The translations under genes were made by a program, and so were the position numbers. Positions 52,679-62,681 of a stretch of 64,000 nt of DNA are shown here, piece by piece (position 1 is the stretch's first letter; every line of letters starts with the position of its first letter). The stretch lies in contig OY101121.1 of the NCBI GenBank assembly GCA_956465555.1, positions 1,760,722 to 1,824,721 on the forward strand, read 5' to 3'. The notes beneath the pieces were generated by a model. That model did no database searches. It was not told the DNA's origin and was given only the letters and a program-made list of their open reading frames with translations. This DNA comes from Nitzschia sp. pyKryTriq1. Taxonomy: Eukaryota; Bacillariophyta; Bacillariophyceae; Bacillariales; Bacillariaceae.

Positions 52679-53198
52679 ATACTAATTGTTTTAGGATCGA
52701 CACTGACTGTCCGTCGTGGCCTGGACTAGACTCTAGACCGAAATTGACTTTTGTAGCGTCTCGGACTGAGATAGATCGAAGATACGTATTCGTAGTACAT
52801 ATGTACCGTAGTCCTCTCTCTCTCTCTCTCTCTAATTGACTTTGGTAGTCTCGGACTGAGATAAATCGAAGATACGTAGTCGTAGTACACATGCAGTCTA
52901 CTCTCTCTCTCTCTCTGTCTCTCTGCTCTCTACTAGAGAGAAGTAGAGATATTTCAAAATGTCGAGTGAGTCGTCATCGTGGGAAGGACGGACGGATGAG
53001 GATCAGCAGGACTCGGGATTTACATTAAACCAGCTACTGTACGCAGTACCGGTAACCGGGACTGATCACATTGTTTGTTCTGTTCGCGATCACGTGCTCC
53101 ACGCTTTTCATTTTTTGCTCTTGTTTCCTCTCGCCCCTCTCTCTCACTCTCCGAGTCTATCGTCTATCTTCCTATTTGAACTATTATGCTGAGAAGGG
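52679..53198. other. Intergenic region with duplicated 92-bp unit and CT tracts
   Basis: Contains a tandem duplication (units at 52742-52833 and 52834-52920) with AATTGACTTT and CTCGGACTGAGATA blocks, each followed by a (CT)n tract. The promoter of the next gene lies to the right. Confidence 0.6.
52742..52923. repeat. Tandem duplicate of ~92 bp ending in CT microsatellite
   Basis: Two units share AATTGACTTTxGTAG, TCTCGGACTGAGATA and TCGAAGATACGTA with a 92-base offset, and each is followed by a CT run. Differences are a few substitutions and one short indel. Confidence 0.8.
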
Positions 53199-53975
53199 AT
53201 GAGACTGACTGACGCGCACCGACACGACCTGTGGAGCATCGCAAAAAGGGGTCTGGCAACTTTGGCTTCTGTTTTGTTGTTTTGGGGAACGACTGCTGTG
53301 ACCTTCTTTCCTGACGAGGATGTTTACCAATTGTCGTTATACTCGGGATTATTTTCTTCCGTTGTCATAATCGGATGCTTCTCAAGCTCATATAGAAACC
53401 TGCTAGCCCGGGGGATAACTGATGAACAGCAGCAGTTGGGTTTTGTTCTTTTCTGGTTCACAGGATCGATCGGATTCAATTTCCTATGGCGACTGCCCTA
53501 CTGGGTTTTTCCATTTGTCAACCAGGCACCAAGAACAGCGGATGGCTTCTGGTGGAAGATTATATGGTGGAGCTACACTCTTCATGACTCCTGGTACGAC
53601 TCTTCTTCCACTTTTGTAGTGGCATTTGAGGGTTGGAGGGTTCTAAGCAACGCTGTCGGTGGCTTTGGACTCTATCGGTATTCCATGTACTCGACAAAGT
53701 TCTCGGTCGACAAGGTCGATTCTATGGAAGATCAAGACTTGTATGTGCAGGGTTGTCTTTTATTCGTGGTGACGGCGACTTTGCAGCTCGGAAATGCGGC
53801 GATGTACGCTCTCCTCACAATAAGCCGTCACCAACACGGGGAGCGCGACAATTTGGGCCACTCGATCCTTTGGATCTTCAATGGCTTCAGCCAAGTTGCG
53901 TCCCTCTCTGCTTTAGTCTTTTCCTGTCGATTACTGTTGCGGCATTATCAACGTCTCGGAAAGAAAGGGGCGTAG
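53199..53975 (+). CDS. Multi-pass membrane protein of unknown function
   Basis: A 258-codon frame with about five hydrophobic helices: near residues 20-38 (ATLASVLLFWGTTAVTFF), 48-63, 82-105, 185-205 and 228-248. Between them sits a Trp/His/Asp-rich segment (WWKIIWWSYTLHDSWYD) followed by FVVAFEGWRVLSN. Buried aromatic and acidic residues of this kind faintly recall the EXPERA/emopamil-binding family of sterol isomerase-like proteins, but I cannot confirm that. The C-terminus is basic (LLRHYQRLGKKGA). It has no signal-peptide-like cleavage site. Confidence 0.65.
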   Translation: MRLTDAHRHDLWSIAKRGLATLASVLLFWGTTAVTFFPDEDVYQLSLYSGLFSSVVIIGCFSSSYRNLLARGITDEQQQLGFVLFWFTGSIGFNFLWRLPYWVFPFVNQAPRTADGFWWKIIWWSYTLHDSWYDSSSTFVVAFEGWRVLSNAVGGFGLYRYSMYSTKFSVDKVDSMEDQDLYVQGCLLFVVTATLQLGNAAMYALLTISRHQHGERDNLGHSILWIFNGFSQVASLSALVFSCRLLLRHYQRLGKKGA

Positions 53976-54765
53976 TATATTTGAAACTGACTCGGAAGAT
54001 CGCTGCAGACATTTTTTAAGTGAGAACTTGCGTGCTATGGCAGAAACCTATCATTCTTGCAGAGTTACAAAGATGATGCGGATAACGTATCCCAAGGATT
54101 TGGAAGAGTTTGACGTTAAATAGCTCGTGTATCAAAGAAAAGTTCTTGTTGGCAACAGGTAGCACCAATCCCGCCGGGCAGCAAAGTACCTGACGGAATA
54201 TCTCTACCGGTAGTACCCCAGCAGAGTACTACTACTAGTAGAGATAGTGAACCTACTCTTCTCTCTAACAATACTCTAGTAGAGAATGCTGCGAATAGAT
54301 TCCTCTAAACAAACGCACAGTATGTCCATCATCTAGCTCTCGTTCCCGCGTGGTCTACTCGTACCAGGTACTCTCTGGGTACGACGATACAAACTTGTAG
54401 TCGAGATGAGAGAGGAGGACAGCAACAATCGATCTGCTCTGGGGCATCTGCTGTGACTACTTCGACTTTGTCGCGCATGAACGCGCACACGTGACAAACG
54501 TCATCGGCATTTTTTCTTTGGAGCCCAAAACGTTCAAGAAAAACTTTGCTACCAGCAGCTACTGGAATAGCCAGGTACCATACCGACGGGTAGCGACGTC
54601 GACGATGAAATGGGACGAAGGATGCACGAAGAGACGAGAGAAGGAAAACACAAGATGATCTGAAGCCATTGTTGACTATCCTCCTCGTCCATAACAAAGT
54701 GTAGGAGTCGACAGGAGTCAGCTGCAAGCGCGTCGCTCGTACATCTTCCAGAAGCAAAGAAGTAA
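53976..54765. other. Intergenic region, no gene seen
   Basis: About 790 bases. CTAG/TACTAGTAGAG-type low-complexity sequence occupies 54205-54290. Minus-strand frames at 54329-54848 show no domain and overlap the next gene's 5' end. The transporter promoter lies at the right. Confidence 0.45.
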
Positions 54766-56352
54766 ATGCGAAACATGCAATTGTTCCAGACAGTTGCAAC
54801 GTTGGGCGTGACGTCTTTGGCGACTTTACAGACAACAGCTGCATTCACTCTTACGCCTACGGTAAAACAATTTCACAGCACACCAACCTACTTCGCCGGA
54901 AGAGCAGCCACTTTAACACGTCCTTCGATTATTAAACATGATGTATCTTTTCGGCCTAAATCGGCCATCGCAAGTTCCACGACCATCGACGACGAGAAGC
55001 CTGCTCCCACCATGGAAACCTTTCGAAAATACGCTCAAATATTTTGCAACATGTTTCCAGTGTGGACCGTCATTACTGCTGCGACTGCCCTCAAGAGGCC
55101 GTCGTTGTACCTAGGGATTCCACCGAGCACATTTCCTGCTCAGTAAGTTTCACTTCCATGGACATTAACCATTCCATGTAGGTGCAAAATTCGAAAGTTC
55201 TCATCATTTTCTTTGATATTCGACAGAATTGGACTTTTGATGTTGTGTATGGGAATTTCTCTCAAGCCAGCTGATTTCAAACGAGTATTTCAACGGCCGG
55301 GTAAGTCCGAACGATGCCCGTAGTAGATTACTTATTTCAAACTCTCACCAAAATGAAAATTGCGAAGTTGCTGTCTTGCTTGCTTTCATCGGCTGCTATG
55401 GCGTGATGCCGTCACTTGCAATCTTGATAGGAAAAATGTTCCAGTTGGAACCTGCTCTTGCTGCTGGGCTTATTCTAGTCGCATGTATTAATGGAGCCCA
55501 GGCCAGCAATTTATGTAAGTTCACCCTGCCTGTGCCATGTGAACGTACCGTTCCGTTTCCACTAACTCTTCAGCCATGGTCTTGATCATGATGTACAGGT
55601 ACCTTCATTGGGCAAGGGGATCTCGCTCTCAGTGTCTTGATGACAACAATGACAACGTGAGTGTACTTTGGTGGATAGAACACGACGTATTTCTCCAGCT
55701 CAACCTTCGTCCTTTCTCTGCTTTCCAGAATTGGTGCGATAATCATGACTCCCCTGATGGGCAAACTTTTGCTTGGACAAGTAGTTCCGGTAAGATGTCA
55801 GATGTTGTAGAAGCTCGTTCACTGCTCCACGGAAGATTATTATTGAACCTAATCCTACATCCGCTGTTTCAACTACAGGTGAATGCTGGGGCCATCGCCT
55901 TGTCGACCATTCAAGTTGTCCTCGCACCGATCCTGATCGGGATGTCATTCAACTTGAAATTCCCAGAGATTGTTAAAAAAATTCTTCCCTTTAGTCCAAT
56001 CATTGGCGTCATAATCACGTGCCTCTTGGTTGGAACGAGCGTGGCGGGATGTGCGACCTCCATCTTGAGTGCTGGATTGAAACTGCAGGCATCTGCAGCG
56101 TTATTGCACGCGGCAGGCGGATTCCTAGGTTACTTTCTTACCCGACCTTTCTATTCGGAAAAAATCAGTAGAACATTCGCCATTGAATTCGCAATGAAGT
56201 CAAGTGCATTTGGGTTTCTTTTGGCTTCACTTCACTTTCCAGAGTTTGCTGTCCGTGTCCCATCGGCAGTCAGCATCGTTTGGATGACTCTGATCGGCTC
56301 GAGCATGGCAGTTGCTAGCAGGTTCTTCCCCGTAGACGAGGAAGGAGAGTAA
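54766..56352 (+). CDS. Plastid BASS-type (bile acid:sodium symporter family) transporter
   Basis: Six exons: 54766-55142, 55227-55300, 55368-55514, 55599-55656, 55729-55789 and 55879-56352 encode about 396 residues. The N-terminus has a signal peptide ending TTAA and then F27 (A|FTLTP), the diatom ASAF-type plastid motif, followed by a Ser/Thr-rich transit region. The rest has about nine to ten transmembrane helices. Family blocks include GLLMLCMGISLKPADFKRVF, LVACINGAQASNLCTFIGQG, DLALSVLMTTMTT and LKLQASAALLHAAGGFLGY. BASS proteins carry organic anions such as pyruvate with sodium across the plastid envelope; the substrate here is unknown. An envelope location is inferred. Confidence 0.88.
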
Positions 56353-57104
56353 GGCAACTACAGGCTTGTAGATACTCGTACGACACTCTGGATAGATATC
56401 TACTAATTCCACTGTACTCCGAAATCTGCAAATGCATCGCGGAGCTACTAGCAGTAGAGAGATAGTCTTTCTTGACGTAGAGCAAATTAGTCTAGTCCAG
56501 ATTTCAGAGAGCAAGAGCCCAAGAGGTATCTATGCCCGAAGCTACCGTGTTGATTCGGTACTCGTAGACAGTCCTCTCTACTCTAGCTAGAGCTAGCTAC
56601 TCTACTAGTAGAATAGTAAATTAGACAGCACTTTTTCGCTGCTTTACGATATAGTAGTAGTAGTAGTAGATAGTACTCAAAGATTGGAGAAGTCCCAAGC
56701 AAGCTCAGCGGAGTTGAGAGTTTTGATTCCCGCGGTTTCCATCTCCCGATATATTCGGCAGGCGCTGACCAAATTGTGAGGAGGCAAGCCTATTTTGTTT
56801 GATGCCAAGCTTCCTCTCTAAGTATTCTTACGATACACATACAAATCCTCATACTAATCGGCTGGGCGCGCGCGCGCGAGGTTCATGCAGTCACAAAACA
56901 AAGAGTCCAGACAAGATTCACATCCTTTCCGAGCTGCATGTTAGGAGAGCTACATAAAGCTCGTCGAGGAATGGAGAATTGGGAGATTATTCATGTACAC
57001 GAAGCAAAAAAGCTCTTGCGTCACCACGAAACCTTTCCCAATTTAAACAGGTAGAGTTCCTATCAACATAACGTGAAAAGGCTCTGATACATGATCCTGA
57101 ACTA
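56353..57104. other. Intergenic region with CTAG/TAGTAG tracts
   Basis: About 750 bases between the transporter and the TPR gene. Low-complexity CTAG, TACTAGTAGAATAG and (TAG)n sequence lies at 56570-56680, and a (GC)n tract near 56866-56877. No gene is evident. Confidence 0.5.
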
Positions 57105-59221
57105 ATGGACCAGGATCTAGCGTCGTCTCACCGGGAAAAGAATAACAGAGAAAGCATGGCTAGACGGATAGGCAGTATACTGAACCCCAAAAAGAAAGGA
57201 GGGAGATCGGGTTCTTCGAACGCGAGCATGTCTGTGGTTGATGACAATGCTACCCAATACAGCCGTGAGGGAGATAAATCCGTGGCCCTAACAGTTAACA
57301 GCCAAGTGACTGTGAAAGCTTCGAACAAAATACTCAAACCTTCACCCGTCAAGCATATATTGGGAAAGTCTGCTGGCGGCAAGGGCGGTTGGATGAGTTT
57401 TAGACGACTAGTAGGGGCTGCCTCCACCAATTCACAGCCCCGTGGACATTCCAAATCTGAGGATTTCATTGCAGCTGGAAAGACTAATTCGGCTCGAACA
57501 ATACTGTCCGGGGACCCCCTTCGAAAACGAATTCTAAGTGCGGATGGTGCATACTCTGCAGCCTCGTCCAATGTGTCTGCGCGGGCGAGAAGTCAAATGG
57601 ATCTCGCCATTCGGGGTCGTCTTGATGGCGTAGACTGTATGTCTCTGGGACCTGCAAGCAAAACAACCCTTCCGCGTGGGACGAGAAAAATTGAAAAGAA
57701 AATATCAGGCTTGGGCCGGCCTCGCAACAATTCCTCTATTTTGGTTTTCGATCCTTTGAAAACTACATTTTCTGGGGAGACTGTTTCACGAACACCAGCG
57801 GACATTGTTAACTGCATGGTCTGGTCCTCCGGTGGAAAGGAATTACCCGAACTAATTTTTGAGGGATATTTTCCGGGAGGTGACGATCGTTGGACTGTGA
57901 GGCTTGGAAAAAGTACAACGACGGCAAGCGCAGATACCCAAAGCGAACAGTCCAGCCCGGTAAAGCCAGCGGCAAGCGCTGACGATGGAGACGATTCAAC
58001 TGCTGAACTGACCGAAGATGGCAGTACTAACATGCCAGCGCACATGCTTTGGGACCACATTTGGGGTAAAGATGCACCACCACCGGTGCCAGCGCATATG
58101 CAAAGTGGAAGCGACGAAGAGGAAGACATTATGCAGCTAGTGGCCGGATGTTCCGTCCCAGTAGATTTGGACGAAGACACGTTTATCATTGATAGTCCTG
58201 AGCACTTTCGTTCTGTTCACAATGTTGCAATGGTGCCCATACAAAATCGTCGCTTCGATGCAGCCATGAGCATTTTTGACAAGATGCTAAGGGGTTTGGA
58301 GGACCAGGCAAATCCCAATTTCGAGCACTTGCAGGCCTGTACTCATCACAATGTGGGCATCATTTTGATGTTTCAATCTAACTTTTCTCGCGCCTTGGAA
58401 AGATTTCAAAGCGCCGTGCGGATTCGTACCAGATGTCTCCCTCAAAACCATCCCGACGTTGCTGTGTCACTTGTGAGACAAGGCGAGAGTTATTTTGCCC
58501 TTCAAAATTATGCCAAGGCTCTGGAGTCATTTAAACTGGCATTGGATATGTCACCCACTGAGGATGCTACACGTGCGAAAATTCTCAACAACATGGGTGT
58601 CGTATATTACCAACAAGAAAAGTTTTCGGAGGCCTTGACGGCCTTCACAGCGGCGCTGGAAATTCAAAGACAGTGGCTGGATGACTCCATCAGGCGGGAG
58701 TCGATGATTTACGATGCATCAATAACATTAGGAAACATGGGGAAGGTATTTTTGGAGTTAGAAGATTTTGAAGTCGCCTATTCGGTGTTTGAAGAAGCGT
58801 GTTTGGTAAGTTTTAAAAAGTACGTGCTTGGATGATATTGCCCAACACCTGCTCACAATCGACACTCTTGCCGTAGCTGCAAACAACTGTCTTTCGCAAA
58901 GATCACGATTTGCTGCTATCAAGTCTAGAAAACCTGGCACTCACCCACATAAAAAGCGAAGAATTTGGCAAGGCATCGGCACTTCTGCGAGGAATGCTGA
59001 GGACAAAAGAGTCCAGGTTTGGTTCTGATCATCGGTCATCGATAGAGACGATGGGAATGCTCGCATTTGCTCTTATTCAAAATGGTAGTCTAGAGGAGGC
59101 TTCTGATCTCCTAAAAAATGTTTTTACGTGGCAAGAGGAGCACCTAGCGCCTTCCCATCCCTCGGCCAAAACGACGAAGGAGGCCATTTCCGCGATCGCT
59201 CTACTAACTGAAGGAATCTAG
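57105..59221 (+). CDS. TPR (kinesin-light-chain-like) protein
   Basis: Exons 57105-58805 and 58877-59221 (phase 0 join) encode about 681 residues. The first 360 residues are Lys/Ser-rich, basic then acidic, and look disordered. From about residue 370 tetratricopeptide repeats follow in 42-residue steps of the kinesin-light-chain kind, such as ALERFQSAVRIRTRCLPQNH and NNMGVVYYQQEKFSEALTAF. They continue across the intron into exon 2 (GKASALLRGMLRTKESRFGS). Repeats of this type mediate protein binding. No enzymatic domain is visible and the partner is unknown. Such proteins are common in diatoms. Confidence 0.8.
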
Positions 59222-59302
59222 AGGACATGAACAAAAAATGCTTCTTACGTAGACTGCTCCTACCGTACATATCTAATTTCGAAACGAATAAGCTCGTCAC
59301 CA

Positions 59303-60624
59303 TTATTTACGTTGTTTCGAGCTTCGCTTCTTACCACGCCTATCGGTGTCGGAGGAAGACAAGTCCTCGGCAAACGTAATTACCCTCTCCAGTTCTAGTG
59401 GTGAAGCTTCGCCACTGCTTGCAAAGCGAACCCTCCCGAGGCCGTCAACAAGAAAGACATAATTGGTCATCAAATTGTGCATTCGGAGGATATCTCGAAA
59501 GTCGTCAATGTCCGAGCCGAAATACAAAAGGGTGCTATCATGCTCTTTTGGGTGAGTATTCTTCTTCATCAAGTTGGCCAGAGTATTGCGTAATAGGTAG
59601 AGTGATCTCCTCTCCGTAATCTTTCAAATGAAGGGAGCAACAAACAAGGCGTGAGAGGAATTTCCTCCCACCGACACGAACAAGATGGAGGATTGAATCA
59701 TACTACTTACTGAAACTTTCACGCAGTTCACTGCCTTATCCCCTTCAAAGGCTTTCACAAAAGGCTCCGTCCAGGAAGCAATTTTTTGATACCCACTGTC
59801 CCTAAAAGAAATATTAACGAGCGTGCACTTCACGTCTTTGAAAACAGAAGAGTATCAGTACCGAGAATCTGCACTGCGCCGTGCGATGCAGTGCAGTCAA
59901 TATTCAATATCCATACGCCTGATGAAACCTTACCTTTGTTGGCGATAAAGTAGTATGGCAGGTCGGTTGTCTCTTTGCTCAAACTACTAAGACCTGTCAA
60001 CATGGGAAATGTCTGCGCTTCGTCTTCAGAGATCAGGGATTCGTTCGGCAATGTCGGCTTCCCACCAGTAGCTTTCAAATCATTCAACATCCAGAAGTAT
60101 CCATGGGCTAATTCCAAGGGCACTTTCCTCGTATTTCCCGTCCACTTGTAGAATTTGTAGACAAGATTTCCCGGTAGCACGCCACTCGCAATACTATCAG
60201 GGTTTACTCGGATGCCATGGACTCTTTCTGGGTTGGCATCTTCCAGACGTCGTAGCTTGGAGAAATCTGCTTCTTCGGGAGGCGGTGGCGTCGAGAGAAA
60301 CCTTCGACGGTCAACTCCAATCACTGCTGGCGTTGAATTCCTCACATATGATGACAAACAAAAAATTCCTGGCACAGTTGTCACACTGCCTTGAAAATCT
60401 CCCCCCAGTGTTATTCGGGAGGTGGCCGATGCCCATCGCCGAACAGGAAGCGCTTCGCAGGTCGAGCGATGATAATCCTTCGTTACGAGGACTCGTAGAT
60501 ATTGCCTGAGACGACTCCCGCGCTGCAAGAACCTTTCAGCTCCAACACTCGTCGAGCTAATCCTCATATTTGTCGTTTGGTTAATGGTGGTGTAGAGAAT
60601 CTTTTTTGCCACTATTGTGACCAT
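59303..60624 (-). CDS. ATP10: Mitochondrial ATP synthase assembly factor ATP10
   Basis: Three minus-strand exons, 60624-59934, 59835-59711 and 59620-59303 (phase 1, then phase 0), encode about 377 residues. ATP10 helps the F0 subunit 6 assemble in the mitochondrial inner membrane. Family blocks are ELAHGYFWMLNDLKATGGKP in exon 1, DVKCTLVNISFRDSGYQKIA SWTEPF across exon 2, and YFGSDIDDFRDILRMHNLM and NYVFLVDGLGRVRFASSGEA in exon 3. The basic, Arg/Ser-rich N-terminus (residues 1-60) fits a mitochondrial presequence. Another in-frame Met near residue 20 is an alternative start. It converges on the TPR gene with 81 bases between stops and diverges from the small membrane protein gene. Confidence 0.9.
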
Positions 60625-61135
60625 GAAGTCTCGTCCGAGTACGAGTAGCGTGCTGCAGCTTGTGCATCTCGCAGGGACTGCACCGCCGCCGCACCACTTC
60701 GTTCCTTATTCGCTTTCGTCATTCATTCGTCATCGTCAAATAATACCGATAGCGAAATCCTCGAGAATAAAAAATCGATTCTGGCTACGACCAACACGAC
60801 TGGGAATTTTCCGCGACCGACCGTCCGCGTTTGTTCGGTGGAGAACTGTTGTCCGTTTGCGCTCTGATTTTGTTCGAGAGATCAAGTTCTCCAAAATACA
60901 TACATACTGTAATTATTATTTTCTTTGTTTTTCAACGGCTCTCTCATCTTCGCCGCGGGCGCCGCACACTGTACACGTACCGCTGCCACCAAATACTCGT
61001 ACCCCATGACCCCATCACCCGCAAAAGAACATTTTTGCTTGTTGGTTGGTTTTGTGTCCATTATTCTTGGATCGACAGACCTGGAAAAATTTATCCTGTA
61101 CGAGTACGAAGTACACCTCACCAATAATCGTAAAC
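60625..61135. promoter_or_regulatory. Divergent promoter region
   Basis: The 511 bases between ATP10 (-) and the small membrane protein (+) should hold both promoters. No repeat or gene stands out. Confidence 0.4.
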
Positions 61136-61495
61136 ATGGCAAAGCAGGAGACAGAGCACAAGAGCAAAGAGAAGCAGGCCGCGAACACCGGCAAAACGGG
61201 AAACACCACCGTGTTGAGAAAGCGGATTCCAGTGGCGCAACTCCTTGCCACTGGAGACCCAGAAACGGCGCACTTGCCCAAGACTTGGAAGGAAGTTATT
61301 GGATTTCCAATGGTCATTGCGGTGATTTTCTTTCTTTCGCTGCTCACTTTTCACTACGCCCCTCATGGGAACTCTCGCGGCAGAAGTCACAAGCTGCCGG
61401 AGCGAGGAGCACCAGTAGTAGAGCCCGTCACCGTCACGAAAGAACCGGAACCAGAGCCCGTACAAACAGAGTCTGAAACAGAGTCCGAATTGTAA
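61136..61495 (+). CDS. Small single-pass membrane protein
   Basis: A 119-codon frame from the ATG at 61136. The first 60 residues are hydrophilic and Lys/Glu-rich, a hydrophobic helix lies near residues 56-73 (FPMVIAVIFFLSLLTF), and the C-terminus is Glu/Pro/Thr-rich and acidic. The start MAKQETEHKSKEKQ weakly recalls small ER stress proteins of the RAMP4/SERP family, but the helix is not at the C-terminus and the resemblance is not convincing. The function is unknown. The frame is open further upstream to 61046, but that part lies in the presumed 5' leader. Confidence 0.6.
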   Translation: MAKQETEHKSKEKQAANTGKTGNTTVLRKRIPVAQLLATGDPETAHLPKTWKEVIGFPMVIAVIFFLSLLTFHYAPHGNSRGRSHKLPERGAPVVEPVTVTKEPEPEPVQTESETESEL

Positions 61496-61739
61496 GGGTT
61501 CTTTACCAGTACTGGACCTTTGTTTGGAGGCGATCGAATCTTCCTCAGCAGAGCCCCGACGCGTTGATCAACATATTCAGATTGACCAATTGTTTTTTGA
61601 TTGACGTTCATGAATATGGCAGGTGTCAATTTCTGCCAGCATAGGTCAGCACACGTAACTAGTTTGCACTGGTTATATCATTATTCAAAAAAATATCAAA
61701 TTGTAGATTGCTGCTTTGATGCAGCCAACGTGTATTTTA

Positions 61740-62681
61740 CTAGTTGTCTCGAAAGAAAAGGACAACATGCCCATTCTCCAATTTCCAGCCCCAGTCGTTC
61801 CGTCGTGATACTGTCAGCGGAGGGTACGGACCCACTTGAAGTCGTCGGCCCATTTCAAGCCATCCCCACTTGAGATCTGTCGGGTGGTAGCTATGCACTG
61901 CTTGATTGAGCCTGATCTGAAAATTTCGAGACTCTTCAAAGAAACATGTGCTGTGGTGATACAGCAGAATGTTGTCCGCTTCATCATACTTCAAAAGGGC
62001 CTCCCGATCTTCATTGTCCACTTCGTCCTCATTAATCTTGAAATACATCTCGTATCCGTGTTTCGTGCAGAGCTCCACTTGAGTCATGACTTCTCGGCGG
62101 GAATCTAATATTGAAGAAGCAAACGAGCCAAAATAAATATCCGAAAAGAATCGATGCCGTTCGCTGCCATCCGACATGATATCGAGCATGTGGACCTGCA
62201 GAAAACTTTGCAGCACCTCCTTGTCAGGGCAAAGCTCAACGAGAGCTCTTTTCTCGGATAGAAGTGGATGACGAAAAATGGCTTGAATTTGCGTCACCCC
62301 CATTCTGGAAACAGCATCTTTTGAAAATAATGATCTCCAGAAAAGAGGTTCATTATCTGACAATCCGACTCCTTTCTTCCCTTCCCATAATCTTTGGAGA
62401 GCGGCTTTCCACAAGTCGTCGTTTCGACCAGCTTCTTTCCACCTATGATTCACCGACGTAGCCGACAAGAGAGTGTCGGAGTCGACATACGACAAAACGA
62501 GCTCCAACACCCCAAACGATTCAAAGACGGAATGTTTTACAACGACGGCGCCATCATCGAGAAATGAATTGTTGGCATCCATTGTCGCTCCAAAGATCTG
62601 CTGTACTTTCTCTATTTCTCTTTCGATCTTACTCGGCTGGGGGGAGGCACGAGATAGGTCTGAATTATGTGAAGGTGTCAT
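61740..62681 (-). CDS. F-box domain protein
   Basis: A 313-codon single frame. Residues about 53-95 (FGVLELVLSYVDSDTLLSAT, then VNHRWKEAGRNDDLWKAAL) match the F-box pattern with its L, V-S-x2-W/L and W spacing. F-box proteins dock substrates onto SCF ubiquitin ligases through Skp1. The C-terminal region has no recognised substrate-binding repeats, though the Trp-rich end (KWGWLEMGRRLQVGPYPPLT) looks like a small beta domain. Substrate is unknown. The gap of about 240 bases to the preceding stop at 61495 is convergent 3' sequence. Confidence 0.78.
   Translation of the reverse strand: MTPSHNSDLSRASPQPSKIEREIEKVQQIFGATMDANNSFLDDGAVVVKHSVFESFGVLELVLSYVDSDTLLSATSVNHRWKEAGRNDDLWKAALQRLWEGKKGVGLSDNEPLFWRSLFSKDAVSRMGVTQIQAIFRHPLLSEKRALVELCPDKEVLQSFLQVHMLDIMSDGSERHRFFSDIYFGSFASSILDSRREVMTQVELCTKHGYEMYFKINEDEVDNEDREALLKYDEADNILLYHHSTCFFEESRNFQIRLNQAVHSYHPTDLKWGWLEMGRRLQVGPYPPLTVSRRNDWGWKLENGHVVLFFRDN

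Noticed and set aside
54329-54848. Minus-strand frames overlapping the BASS gene 5' end
   Set aside because: Antisense to a well-supported exon and without domain.
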